A DNA stretch of 64,000 nt from Leidyana gryllorum EB-2025a. Lineage: Eukaryota > Apicomplexa. Within the stretch, counting starts at the first letter, position 1, and each line of letters opens with the position of its first letter. The position numbers and the translations under genes are program-made. The notes under the pieces are model-generated. The model saw only the letters and a program-made list of their open reading frames with translations. It did not search any database and was not told the DNA's origin. This document shows positions 30,487 to 40,225 of this stretch, piece by piece. The stretch covers positions 124,001 to 188,000 of the forward strand of contig JBLWGC010000230.1 of NCBI GenBank assembly GCA_048772705.1. Direction: 5' to 3'.

Positions 30487-30808
30487 ACGCGTGTGTTCGC
30501 AAATTTCATTGATCGAGCTCGTGGCATCGGGGAGGAGCTCTAGTGGGTTATATTGCTAAATGGCTACCCAGGCCGGCAGCCAGCTTATAGATTGCGGAGT
30601 ACGACAAAAGATGTGACGTATTACGATCGATAGCGTTCGCTCGAGAGGATGTACTCATACTCTTCATCACAAAATGTATAATGGCAAGATTCAACAAACT
30701 AACAACATGGGAAACGATATACTAACGCCATAGGTGATCCACGGCTAGGCCGCAGTTTCTGCCAGGACAGACTATAATGCGAGCAAGGCGATGGGGAACA
30801 CACGAAGT
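30487..30808. other. Intergenic region, 322 bp
   Basis: Between the SF-assemblin-like gene and the 3' end of the cyclin-like gene. It may hold a missing first exon of the SF-assemblin-like gene (ATG at 30658, minus strand, MSTSSRANAIDRNTS). AT-rich around 30660-30730. Nothing else recognised. Confidence 0.4.
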
Positions 30809-32772
30809 TCACCTTCGTTTGTGTCTTTGTGGTGAAGGAATATCCTGTCTCAGCGACCGATTGCAGGAGCGACGGCTGAGGGGCACGAAAGTGGCCGTGT
30901 GTACATGTGTATCAGGAAGGTCATCTGAGCCCTCACTATGTTCAAGCGGCAGCTGCGGTTCAGGTCCTGCGACTAGTGATTGAGTCGCTGCCCTGCGCTT
31001 ATTGGCGGCGGAGGATAGTGCGGTGACCTCCATCGTCTTTGTCTGAAGTCCAAACCGCGCACGTCTGGACACTAGAGTGAACTCGGCGGCAAAATCATCA
31101 TGCTGTCTCACACCGGTCAATTCCGACGGTTCCAAACCAGCAGGTTGACCTCTACGGCGTTTGAAGGGCTCGGAGTATTGGCGCTGTGCGGCTTCTGGGA
31201 CGGGGCTCGCTCCTGTTCCCGAAGTGGTATGATGTGCACCAGAGTCCATATGGGAGGCCATAGTTGCCCTGGTTGAAGGGGTATCAGTCATACTCGGTGA
31301 GATGACGGCGAGCAGCTCTGCTCGCAACTCCACCGGCAGCAGCTTGATCAACTTTTCTTTGACCGTTGATGGCGACACCAACAGTCGGAAGTCCTGCACC
31401 TGAAAGAGCTTCATCAACGCTCCGTTCAGACAGGTGAATGTACAATAAGCTCGGAAGATGTGACTGTGCCACTCCTTTATTGGACAAGCCTCATCGAAAA
31501 GCCAACTGTGCGCCAGAAACACCTAGAAGGATGAAAATGAAGTTAATGAACAAGTTATCATGGGATATTAGCCGGAGTTCCTCTGTCTACCCTGCTTGCT
31601 ACCCTGGGTGTGTGATTGTACTGTTGAGCATAGTATACTAATACAAAGTGTCCCGCTGGATGTATCAGCAGCACGTAAGGGCAAGCAGACCAACGAGGAG
31701 CGGTTCGGCGTTCTGAGTCGCTTGGTTCGGGGCTCACCTGAAGCAAAGCTATATATACTTTTTCGATGGTGTCTGAGACGTTCAAGCGTATGAACACTTG
31801 ATCAATATGGACTGCAGCGACTGCAAAGACGCAAAGGATATCATCTATCGGATAGTCGCAGGACCGTAGCATGGCCACCGCACGAAGACAGAGGTCTTCA
31901 TGTTTGTGTGGTCGCCGGCTACGAGTCTGCTCTTGGTCCAGATCCAGTCCTGCAGCGCGGGTAATCAACGCGTAATACCCGCGGGCTGTAGCTGTAAGCA
32001 GCTCAGACTCGGGGAGGCGTTTTTGTACCATGCTGAGGACCAGATTTATGAGAACCGTGTCCTGATACTCTTTCGGGGGGCAGCTGGTCAAACCGCGGGG
32101 ATCGAGGTCGCGATTGACGGGTGGAAGCAGGCGCTCCAGTACGGTCCTGCTTTGCCGTGACATAGTGAGCGGTGATGCGACCTTTCGCACACGGGGAGGC
32201 CGGGCTGTGGGTACACTGCCTCTGCTTTGATCTTTGTCGCGTTGCGGAACGAACACGCTGTAGTCATTTGAGAAACCGCGGGACCGTCCACTCGGCAATG
32301 GTATATCGAAATCAACAAGTTCAGTCATGAAACCTGAGCTAGCGGTCTCCCAAGCCAACGTAGACGTTCGGCCTGAGCGGACGGAGCGGACAACTCCAAG
32401 TGCATTTTGACGAACAAAGGGCATGGATGACCGCACTTTGGGAAGGGGCTCCTGAATGACCTCAGCTTCCGCGATGAGGTTAGAAGAAGCATAAGGGGCA
32501 GCGGAGGAGGGGGCGTCGTCTTCCTCGGCAACTACCAGGAGCGGTGTGCGCTGACGCGAGTAGTGTACAGGGGATTGGTGCCACCGTTTTGCGGTGGATG
32601 CGGTCGTAGATGAGTCCTCACGGCGGAGCTTGACCACGTGATAACCCTCTGACCACTCGTTCCACACTCTGGCGGGGTACTTTTGCCGGCAAGTGCAGAA
32701 AAGAGTGTGTTATGGACTCACAGCGAAGACTCCAGCAGGTTCACACAGTACCAAGTTGGAGGACGATGGCAT
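30809..32772 (-). CDS. Cyclin-like protein
   Basis: Three exons (32772-32722, 32679-31738, 31522-30809) join in frame to 568 residues; the introns are 42 bp and about 215 bp, the second being the longest in the window. The middle region has a cyclin-box-like helix pattern: YYALITRAAGLDLD, LRAVAMLRSCDYPIDDILCV, AAVHIDQVFIRLNVS, then across the long intron VFLAHSWLFDEACPIKEWH, CTFTCLNGALMKLFQ. This fits the alpha-helical first cyclin fold of PHO80/cyclin-P-like proteins. Disordered Ser/Arg-rich regions flank it. The first exon (MPSSSNLVLCEPAGVFA) was chosen because it gives an ATG and an in-frame 42 bp intron. Identification is by fold pattern, not a diagnostic motif. Confidence 0.5.
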
Positions 32773-32959
32773 CTCACGACATCTCAACAGCCACTAAAAA
32801 ACCACCACCGAGTCGACTCGCCCGACTGGGTCAGAAAACTTAACACCAATAAGGTAGCTCTATCTGGTCCAGGTAGCCTTAAACTATTTTTTTGCCCAGC
32901 AACAGCCTATTGGGAAGCAGCCACACGTCGGGAAAAGACAACAAGGTGCCGGCCGAGCA

Positions 32960-33336
32960 ATGTCGCTATTCTGTCCCACCTGTCACAACCTCTTGCACCT
33001 GGGGGATGGCGTAAATAGTGCCGGTCAAGGTATGAAGTTTTCATGCTCAAACTGCCCGTATATATTTCAAATCACTGAGAAAGTAAAGCTTAAAAAGTAC
33101 CTTACGCCTCGTCCTCCTGATGACGCGGTATCAGCCAAGGAGGAGATGCGTAAGGCGGCCAAAACGTCAGGTAGGAACTCGTATTTCGATAGATTGGCTA
33201 ATTCTGATCAGCTGTGTGTCCGGAATGTGCTCACAACGAGGCCTATTTCTTCCAAATGCAAATCCGGTCGGGTGATGAGGGCTCAACTACGTTTTTTTGC
33301 TGTACTGAGTGCGGCTCTCGCTGGAAGGAGGAGTAA
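32960..33336 (+). CDS. RPC11: RNA polymerase III subunit RPC11 (RPC10/POLR3K)
   Basis: Two exons (32960-33170, 33212-33336; 41 bp intron) give 111 residues, the usual length. Both zinc ribbons are clear: N-terminal CPTCHNLL...CSNCPY and C-terminal CPECAHNEAYFFQMQ...CCTECGSRW. The acidic hairpin that gives Pol III its RNA cleavage activity reads QIRSGDEGSTTF, where most members have RSADE; the acidic Asp-Glu pair is kept. It works in termination and re-initiation at tRNA and 5S genes. The gene is divergent from the cyclin-like gene (starts 188 bp apart) and 41 bp upstream of YJU2. Confidence 0.92.
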
Positions 33337-33377
33337 ATCAAACCAAGTAGCATCAACAAAAATTCGGGACTCTCAAC

Positions 33378-34391
33378 ATGGCGGATGGCAAGGTTATGCA
33401 GAAGTACTATCCTCCGGACTTTGATCCGGAGGCCCTCCGCCGCAACAAAGATGTCGTCCGCCAAGTACAACGCGCTCGCCAAGGCAAACATCGCCGAGGC
33501 CCTCGCATGATGGAGATGCGTATGATGTTTCCCTTCACGCTGTTTTGCGAGAATTGTAAAGACTTTGTATACGTCGGTACTAAGTTCAACTCGAAGGTCG
33601 AAAGGGCTCGAGGCGAAGACTACCTCGGGATTCCGATTTGGCGCTTCTATGGTCGCTGCCCACACTGTCGACACCAAATCGTCTTCCGTACCGATCCGAA
33701 AAACACGGATTATGTCCTGGAATCAGGAGGTACCCGAACCTATGATTCTAACCGGGATGTCAACCTGGCTGAAGCGGCATTGAAAGAGGCGCAAGAACAG
33801 GAAGTCAAAGGCGATGCAGTCAAAGCACTGGAAGTGAAGAGTTACTCGACCGCCGAGGAGCTGCGGACTCTGGAGGCTCTGGACGATCTGAGGCGTTTAA
33901 ACCGGCGACTCATGACGCGACCGGACCAAATCTCCGACTTCATCCTCCAGAAGACAAAGGAGAGAGACGAGGCTGAACAGGAAGCCTTGGACGAAGAGGA
34001 GATGCAATGGGCCAAAGCCATTTTCGACAAGAAGGCGCTGGGCTGGTCGGATCACTCGGACGATGAGGAGGAGCTCAACGAAGCACCAGTGGCGGACGGG
34101 GCTCCTTCAGATGAAGAAGACGATTTCTCGGACGACGGTGACGACAGTGGGGGTGAGGAGGAAGAAAATAGTGGCCCGAAGGGGAAAGTGGGGGAGTCTG
34201 AGCCGTCTGCACCGGCCCGCCCTGCACGCTTCTTTGAAGCTTCCAAGTTGGACATCGGGGTAGACAAGTCTAAACCATTGCCGCCCACGGCTCGGAGGGA
34301 CAACGTCGAAGAGGATTTGGACAGTCTGTTGCAGGAATTGGACGAGGAAGACGATGCAGGAACCTGTCCTCCACGCAAACTTGCCCGTTGA
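33378..34391 (+). CDS. YJU2: Splicing factor YJU2/CCDC94 (CWC16 family)
   Basis: Single exon, 337 residues. The conserved N-terminal half shows QKYYPPDFDPEALRR, MFPFTLFCENCKDFVYVGTK, FNSKVE, YLGIPIWRFYGRCPHCRHQI and FRTDPKNTDYVLESGGTR, including the paired zinc Cys (CENC, CPHC). These identify the CWC16-family factor YJU2, which joins the spliceosome at the first catalytic step. The second half is helical, then acidic (DDEEELNEAP, SDEEDDFSDDGDD). The ATG at 33378 gives the expected N-terminus. Its stop lies 37 bp from the convergent photolyase stop. Confidence 0.93.
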   Translation: MADGKVMQKYYPPDFDPEALRRNKDVVRQVQRARQGKHRRGPRMMEMRMMFPFTLFCENCKDFVYVGTKFNSKVERARGEDYLGIPIWRFYGRCPHCRHQIVFRTDPKNTDYVLESGGTRTYDSNRDVNLAEAALKEAQEQEVKGDAVKALEVKSYSTAEELRTLEALDDLRRLNRRLMTRPDQISDFILQKTKERDEAEQEALDEEEMQWAKAIFDKKALGWSDHSDDEEELNEAPVADGAPSDEEDDFSDDGDDSGGEEEENSGPKGKVGESEPSAPARPARFFEASKLDIGVDKSKPLPPTARRDNVEEDLDSLLQELDEEDDAGTCPPRKLAR

Positions 34392-34428
34392 CAGCAGAGG
34401 AGCAGTCGCTTCTTCCTCTTTGAGTCGT

Positions 34429-36241
34429 TCACTTTGCCTCTTTGCCTTTCCCTTCTTCGGATTTACGACGGCTACGCTTCTTTGGCTCCGTCACCTCTCC
34501 GGGCTCTTCTTTGAACGGACGCTTGGCCGTTGGTTCCGGCAAGTAGGCGTCCATCGGACCGCCCTTTGGGAGCTTGCCGCCACTCTGCTGTATGACCGCG
34601 ACACGTGCGAGATACCGTTGCATATCAAACTTGCGCTGCACTCCGGACGACGTCATGGATCTGATGCAAATTCTGTGTAGGGTGGCGAGCTTTTCGTGTT
34701 ATATACCTCAACAATCCAAATATAGGGCGTTCTCCCCAGGGTCGATCTTTGGCCCCAAAACACCAGGCAAAGTTACACCAGCTATTTGGATCTCTCCCGT
34801 CAATTAAGTACTTATTGTTCAAATAGGCGATCCATTGCCACGCCTCATTATAAGTTTTCCCCCATTCAATCATCTTCTTTCCCCAATACATTCGTAAATA
34901 GTTTGGCATTCTTCCAGTCAAAACCATCTCTTTCTGGGCAGCATTCCATATTCTGCGACGAAGAAACCAAATCGCTATTCTGTGATCACTTTTTCTCAAT
35001 CTCACGGATCACAGGTCCTGCTCATCTCGAGCTCCTCTAATGTGTAGGTGTGTTCACGCGGGTCAGCTGCGTGCTTTTCCATAGTCTTGTGAGCCCACGC
35101 GGGTACGCATTCCAATCGCTTATATCGGGGCTCAAACCAACAATGATTGAAGCTTAATTCTCGTCTTACGACACATTCCTCGAGAAAAGGCGCGGCTTGT
35201 TGCCGATTTTGTTTCACTGCTTCGGCCACGGCTTGGATGGGACTTATCTGAGGACGATGAGAGATTCTTGAGCCAGAGGCTAGGGTGGTGCCGCGAGCTT
35301 ACGTGCCCAAAATGGAGATACATACTCAGTTGGCTCGAGCCGTCAATACAGGGGTCGTTCCTGAGGGTCTCGCACTCTTTCAGACGCTGCAAGAAAGCCG
35401 CCAATTTGCTCTGGGCGGCTATCTCGCCACCTTCCCACAGCTTCGAGATGGGAACCGATCGATCTTTCAGATCCAATCCATCCAAGACCTTCTGCCAGTC
35501 CGACAGATTGCAGGCATCAGCCGCTTGTTCCTCAACATCTGCCCAATGGGGTCGAGATTGCTGAATCGAACCATCACAATACAGCCCCCTTCCGCAGGTT
35601 TCTCTACTCACGTTCTTTACGCCCAGTTTCGGCGGCACCACCAGATACTGATTTATACGGCTCATGATTTTAGGTCGAATGGTTCGAGCAGCGAACTCGC
35701 AGTGATCAGAAACTTCTTCAACGGGGACAACGGCGTCGGCTTCGACCTGAGTCACTCTCATTGGGACCTTAGCTGCCAGCTTCTCCCGCCACTCGCCCAA
35801 ATGACTGCAAATTGCGTCAGTCGCCTTATCCGAGTGTGCCCGCATACCACACACTCACGTAAGATATCCCATGTCTACTACCAATTCATACGGCCGGTAT
35901 TTTACCGCCAAGTCTCCCGCGTACTTCCACGACTGGTCGTCTTTGACGTCGTGGCACAGCATTGTTATACCTTGGGCCTTCAGATTAGTGGCTACATCAC
36001 GAAGCCCCTGGAGGAGGAAAGCATAGTGTCTCAGCGTTGCATCTGGGTAGTGGGGTGTTAAGCCAAAGCAGACGACAACGGGGAGGTTCAAACTGTTTGC
36101 GCGTTCGATTGCATAGTCTAGGGCCAGATTGTGCTCTGATCGCATCGCTGTTTGCATCCAATACAATATGAATGTGCCCTCTTCGTTACATGGCTTATTG
36201 TTCAGAGGCCGCAGCCGACTGACGTGCAATCGAGGCTGCAT
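34429..36241 (-). CDS. PHR: Class II CPD photolyase
   Basis: Six exons (36241-35859, 35804-35612, 35560-35303, 35247-35006, 34952-34707, 34660-34429) give 517 residues. Class II hallmarks: [132 protein letters not shown] and the end [17 protein letters not shown]. The Trp-rich MYWGKK and NAAQ segments lie in the flavin/DNA site. It repairs UV-made cyclobutane dimers with blue light. The C-terminal tail is basic ([15 protein letters not shown]), a likely nuclear signal. One intron (35561-35611, 51 bp) is free of stops and a multiple of three. Confidence 0.93.
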
Positions 36242-36244
36242 GCA
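36237..36244. promoter_or_regulatory. TGCATGCA palindrome across two divergent start codons
   Basis: The 8 bp palindrome overlaps the photolyase start codon (36239-36241) and touches the ATG of the divergent secreted-protein gene (36245). TGCATGCA is a known ApiAP2 transcription-factor site in apicomplexans. A regulatory role here is inferred. Confidence 0.35.
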
Positions 36245-37285
36245 ATGAGATCAAATATGTGGCTCCTAGGAGTGGCACTGATTCCGTGCGCTTTCTCTCA
36301 ACCAGGAGCTGGACTCGAAAACTTTGATCCTACCGAAACACAATATGGAGGGGGCTTTCAACAAGCAGTCCCACTGCAGATGGCAGCTGCGATGCCCCCA
36401 ACGCCAGAGATAGCACCCCTGAAGTCTACCGACGCCACCTTTGATTCTAGTGACACTTCATCGGCGAACTCTGACTCGGGCTACTCTGATGTACGTCGCA
36501 CCTATGTCACGGTCAACTATCCGAATGGTTCACATCGTCCTGGACAGGTAGTCACTCACAGACAACGTAACAATGGTCCCGTCAAGGTGACTCACAGAGT
36601 CGCCAGTCCAAATGACTTCCCGGCTACCCATTACTATCCTATCGTACACGGCCCTATGGGTGGAAGTCGCATTAAATCCACCATTCGCGTCCACATTCCA
36701 CGCCAGAGAAGGATTATCTATCGACCACCGCCCCCCCGAACCACCAAAGTGCGAGTTAGAGTTCGAACAGGCCCGACTAGTTATCGAAGCTGGGGCTACG
36801 TACCAGTGCGAAGGAGACGTGTTCGTCGTCGCCCCCATCTGTACCAAATGGATCAGACTGGCGGCGAGGCGGCCGCTCCGGCAGCAGCCGCAACGGCTGA
36901 AGTGCCGAATGGTCCAATTGTCCAACCTGTTCCAGGCAACACAGTTGTGGTGACATCTCCCGCAGCGGGGGGGGCGGGGGCGATGCCAGCTGCCCCACCG
37001 TCACCACCTCCTGCACCAGAGGAGCCCGCAGAGAAGTCGGAGGAGCTCCCGCCGATACCTTCTTACAATCAGCCACCCCCCGTGGTCCAGGAGCCCCCGA
37101 TGGACGAGCCGGCAGCCGCTGCTGGTCCTTCGCCGTCATCTGGGGATACACAGGATTTGTTTACCGAGGATGACGACTCTTCCTTTGACGCGAGCGACGA
37201 CGGCAATGATAGCAACGAGGTGATTGGGATTGATAATTTGCAGAAAGGGGAGAGGGGCGGAAAGACTGTCAGATTTGCCGTTTGA
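36245..37285 (+). CDS. Secreted Pro/Ala-rich protein with a basic core
   Basis: Single exon, 346 residues. The ATG at 36245 opens a signal peptide (MRSNMWLLGVALIPCAFSQP); an alternative start at 36257 keeps it. Following: a Ser/Thr/Asp-rich stretch, a basic core rich in Arg and Pro (IHIPRQRRIIYRPPPPRTTK-like region, residues ~145-200, with RRRRVRRRP), then Ala/Pro/Glu-rich repeats (APAAAATAEV, PPSPPPAPEEPAEK) and an acidic tail (FTEDDDSSFDASDDGND). No cysteines or catalytic motifs in the parts examined. Probably an exported structural protein. Its ATG is 3 bp from the photolyase ATG on the opposite strand. Confidence 0.7.
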   Translation: MRSNMWLLGVALIPCAFSQPGAGLENFDPTETQYGGGFQQAVPLQMAAAMPPTPEIAPLKSTDATFDSSDTSSANSDSGYSDVRRTYVTVNYPNGSHRPGQVVTHRQRNNGPVKVTHRVASPNDFPATHYYPIVHGPMGGSRIKSTIRVHIPRQRRIIYRPPPPRTTKVRVRVRTGPTSYRSWGYVPVRRRRVRRRPHLYQMDQTGGEAAAPAAAATAEVPNGPIVQPVPGNTVVVTSPAAGGAGAMPAAPPSPPPAPEEPAEKSEELPPIPSYNQPPPVVQEPPMDEPAAAAGPSPSSGDTQDLFTEDDDSSFDASDDGNDSNEVIGIDNLQKGERGGKTVRFAV

Positions 37286-37327
37286 TAGTTTCGGTGAAGA
37301 ATTTGTGGAGAGGCGAAAACTAATTCA

Positions 37328-39065
37328 TCATTCCTCCTCCATCTCATTGTCGTCCTCGGCATCACTTTCCTCCTCATCTCCCTCCTCGAAATCTTGATCT
37401 GAGGACTCGTCTTCTTCACCTCCCTCGTCTTCGTCCCCTTCGTCCTCATCAATGTCAAGACGGTCTTCTTTGGAGATCGTAGTGAGATTTCGTACCTTCA
37501 AGCCTTTAGCGGTGATGAAGTCCATAAAGGGCTGCAAGGTGCGAGTCGTCCGCAGAATAATGCGAAGAAGCAATGACATACCTGAAGATCCTGTCGATCA
37601 ACCGAAGTGAATTCCTGCTCGTTGCCATTTTTTAATGTCAGCTGGAAGTCAAACAAACGAGTTTGACTCCCCTGGATACGTCCAAAGTCCACGGACGCAA
37701 TCTCGTCAAACCTATTCACGCAGTCCACTCTGAACCTCTCCGAGAAGAACATTCTTACCGTACGATAACCACAGGTTTCGGGATAAAGACGAAGCGGTTC
37801 GTAAGAGGGTAGAATAGACCCGGAGTGATCTTTTGAGAGCACCGGAAGCACTGCAAGAGAGACAGGCGATGAAGAACGGCCAAGTTCGCACACCTCAAAC
37901 GTACCGGATACTCCGAGGAGCCACGGAAGTCCGAAGGGCCAATCAACGGTTTCCTCGTCAATGCTCTCAATACTTGGCCAGCGAGTTCGAATTCGATATC
38001 TAAAAAGGACAGTGAGTGGTCCCGCTTATCTTTCCTGATCGACTTACTCGACATGTGTTCCCCGATTTCCGGTACAATTTTCTTCATGTCCTCGAGCTGT
38101 TCAGGAGTGACATTCAGATCCACATCGATCTCCTTCTTGTCATCCAACTGGATAATCACTGCCGGATACTTAGTTTGGCCCCTTCGCAAAGGGGTCGCCA
38201 GCTGAAGGACCAAACAGCTCCAAGCGCCCAGCGGCGATGGCAACATAAACATCCTGTGTGAGAGATTCTGACGATTCCGGGGAAGCTATGGAACTTACGC
38301 AGTGATGTTGTCAAATGGTACACTGAAGTCGCTGCTTTTGCCGTGAAGTTTGAGAAAGTCCGGATAGTATTGAATCTCGAAACGACCGTGAGGCATTTGA
38401 CATTGCTTGTATTGAAGCTGCAGAATCGCATCACTGGCTCCAGTCGCAAGACCAGAGGCATCCAAGAGCTCTGTTTTATATTGCTCAGCGAGTTCAGCCG
38501 CATCGCCTTCTTTGGGCTGCGGAACGCAGAATCGAATCTCAACTATCTGATCGGTGTCCGCGATATCAGTCGATGAATCGAGCTCCAGAGCAATGTCACT
38601 TTTTGTGGTTGTCACATTCTTTAATCGCGTCAACGGGATTTCGAAACACTTGTGATTGTTACTCGAGAAACAAAACTCCTTATACCCAATGGCCTTGGTG
38701 CCCCAGTGCCATCCTCGAACCGATAACCGTATCGTGTCAATAGTCTTGTTCCAATGTTTGCGAACATATGGTGAAAGCTGCTCCAAATCCGCTTCTTTGA
38801 ACCCTGTGTACTCCAAACGCGGTTTGTCCGGCCCTCGATAGAACGACAGACCAAAGTCCCGACCGTTCAGCCGATACCATTCAATGGTTTCTACGTCCTC
38901 AGCATTGAAGGTTTCTACCGCTCCCTTAGAGTCCTTCCAACCGAACAGCTTCTCCAAAATACGGAAGTGGCCGCCAATCGGATTCGAACCATATCGTACG
39001 TTTACGAAAGAACACCCGCTTTTGTTTGGTTTGGCCGGCGACCGGGCAGCCCCTGCCCCTGACAT
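37328..39065 (-). CDS. SSRP1: FACT complex subunit SSRP1/Pob3, no HMG box
   Basis: Small subunit of the histone chaperone FACT, which moves H2A-H2B during transcription and replication. Six exons (39065-38299, 38253-38048, 37999-37905, 37850-37759, 37711-37582, ~37531-37328) give about 497 residues. Conserved segments: EWYRLNGRDFGLSFY, LEYTGFKEADLEQL, LSVRGWHWGTKAIG, CFEIPLTRLKNVTTTKSDIA, QPKEGDAAELAEQY, then the PH-like middle domain GLFYPLTNRFVFIPKPVVIV, FDEIASVDFGR and RLFDFQLTLKNG. The protein ends in an acidic tail (DIDEDEGDEDEGGEEDESSD) with no HMG box. That matches yeast Pob3 rather than animal SSRP1. The stop of the minus-strand Hint gene lies 25 bp upstream of this start. Confidence 0.93.
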
Positions 39066-39090
39066 TGCAATTTATCGTTTGTTTTTCGAC

Positions 39091-40167
39091 TCAAATACTC
39101 AAAGACCGCAGGAATGATGACAACCATATCCCTGCATATTCAACTTTCGCAAACCTTTGAGCTCCGTGCAAACCCAAAAGGGCCACTCGCCGCAGCATAT
39201 CCCATACGATGCCACACTGGACGTATATCAAACGCACTGCTTCGAGCACACGATCGTGCGACGGATTCTTGGTGAACAAAGCCGCTGGAGTGGTGTGATG
39301 CACGAGCTCTGCCCACAGGGCCACTATTCTCTCACTTAACCAAAATCTTCTCATTGTCATCAATGGCCACATCAGGAACTGCATCAGTTGTTCTTGTGTC
39401 CCGCTCTCCAGGCTGACCCCCGGGAGAGCAGCGAACGTAGACACGAGTATATCACCGGCCACCAATTTCCCGCTGGTGGTCATTGGCGCCACCACGGCTT
39501 CTTCGGTCGACCGCTCAACTCTGATATCCAGGATTGGAACCCACCGTCCTGTGGGTACGTGGTACAATCTGTCTCCAATGTGCAGTTCCTTGGCTTGGCG
39601 GGCTTGAGGGGGATCATATCCCAATCGGGAGTATATGAAATGACCCGATGTCACCTTGAGTGGGGCTGTTGTTTTGGTAGCAGCAGTTGTGATTGTATAC
39701 CACACCCGAGTGGTGTCATTGGAGGGGGAGGCTCTGTGTAAAAAGAATACTATTCTGCCCGTCAATAGTAAATCCCCTTCACGCAGCTCGATGGCGGTCT
39801 TCTTGGTGAGCTCCGGAGCGGCCAGAGTGACCTCAGTGCTTCCGGCAAGGCACTCGACAGTTTCCTGCAGGGAGATACCACACCCTTTGGCCATGAATCG
39901 GTAGTCGTCTCCCCGCGGTTCATAGCCGTCAGCCATCACCTGTCCGGCGCACGAAGTGGGTGAGAGCATCTGGGCAGCAGCAGAGAGGCCTCTGATAAGG
40001 TACCTATATTTGTGCACGGCCCGTGATACTCACGTTCTCAAAGCACCCGATTGGTCCCCCTGGGCAGTACCTACGGCTTGGGCAGCAGATAAGAACATAG
40101 GCGGTCTCGCGTCGGAGACGGCCCAGACAGCCGTGGCGGCTACGAACGGCAGTACGATCGACAGCAT
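39091..40167 (-). CDS. Secreted Hedgehog-type Hint (Hog) domain protein
   Basis: Two exons (40167-40034, 39991-39091; 42 bp intron) give 344 residues. Layout: signal peptide (MLSIVLPFVAATAVWAVS), an unrelated secreted segment of about 75 residues, then a Hint domain like that of Hedgehog C-terminal regions. It begins ECLAGSTEVTL with Cys92 as the candidate nucleophile, continues IELREGDLLLTG, has the block-B TxxH motif as TSGH (residues 159-162), LHIGDRLYHVP and the end APMTTSGKLVAGDILVS, which matches the Hedgehog APLTxxGTxxxxxVLAS pattern. About 125 residues follow, with hydrophobic segments (QEQLMQFLMWPLMTM). Hedgehog Hint domains cut themselves and, with the sterol-recognition part, attach cholesterol. 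By eye the Asp used for sterol attack (LDRD) is LHR here. No N-terminal signalling domain. Confidence 0.75.
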
Positions 40168-40174
40168 ACAGTCA

Positions 40175-40181
40175 GCATGCA
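40175..40181. promoter_or_regulatory. GCATGCA element between divergent Hint and surface-protein genes
   Basis: Lies 8 bp upstream of the Hint protein start (40167, minus) and 44 bp before the surface protein start (40226, plus). Part of the TGCAYGC-like set. Function inferred. Confidence 0.3.
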
Positions 40182-40225
40182 CATGCTCACAGGCGTGATG
40201 GGTACATGGATGAGGTATTTTTGTA

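Noticed and set aside
38960-39000. TTCGAA-type stretch resembling a tRNA T-loop.
   Set aside because: It lies inside the SSRP1 coding exon and no acceptor stem or anticodon arm can be built around it.
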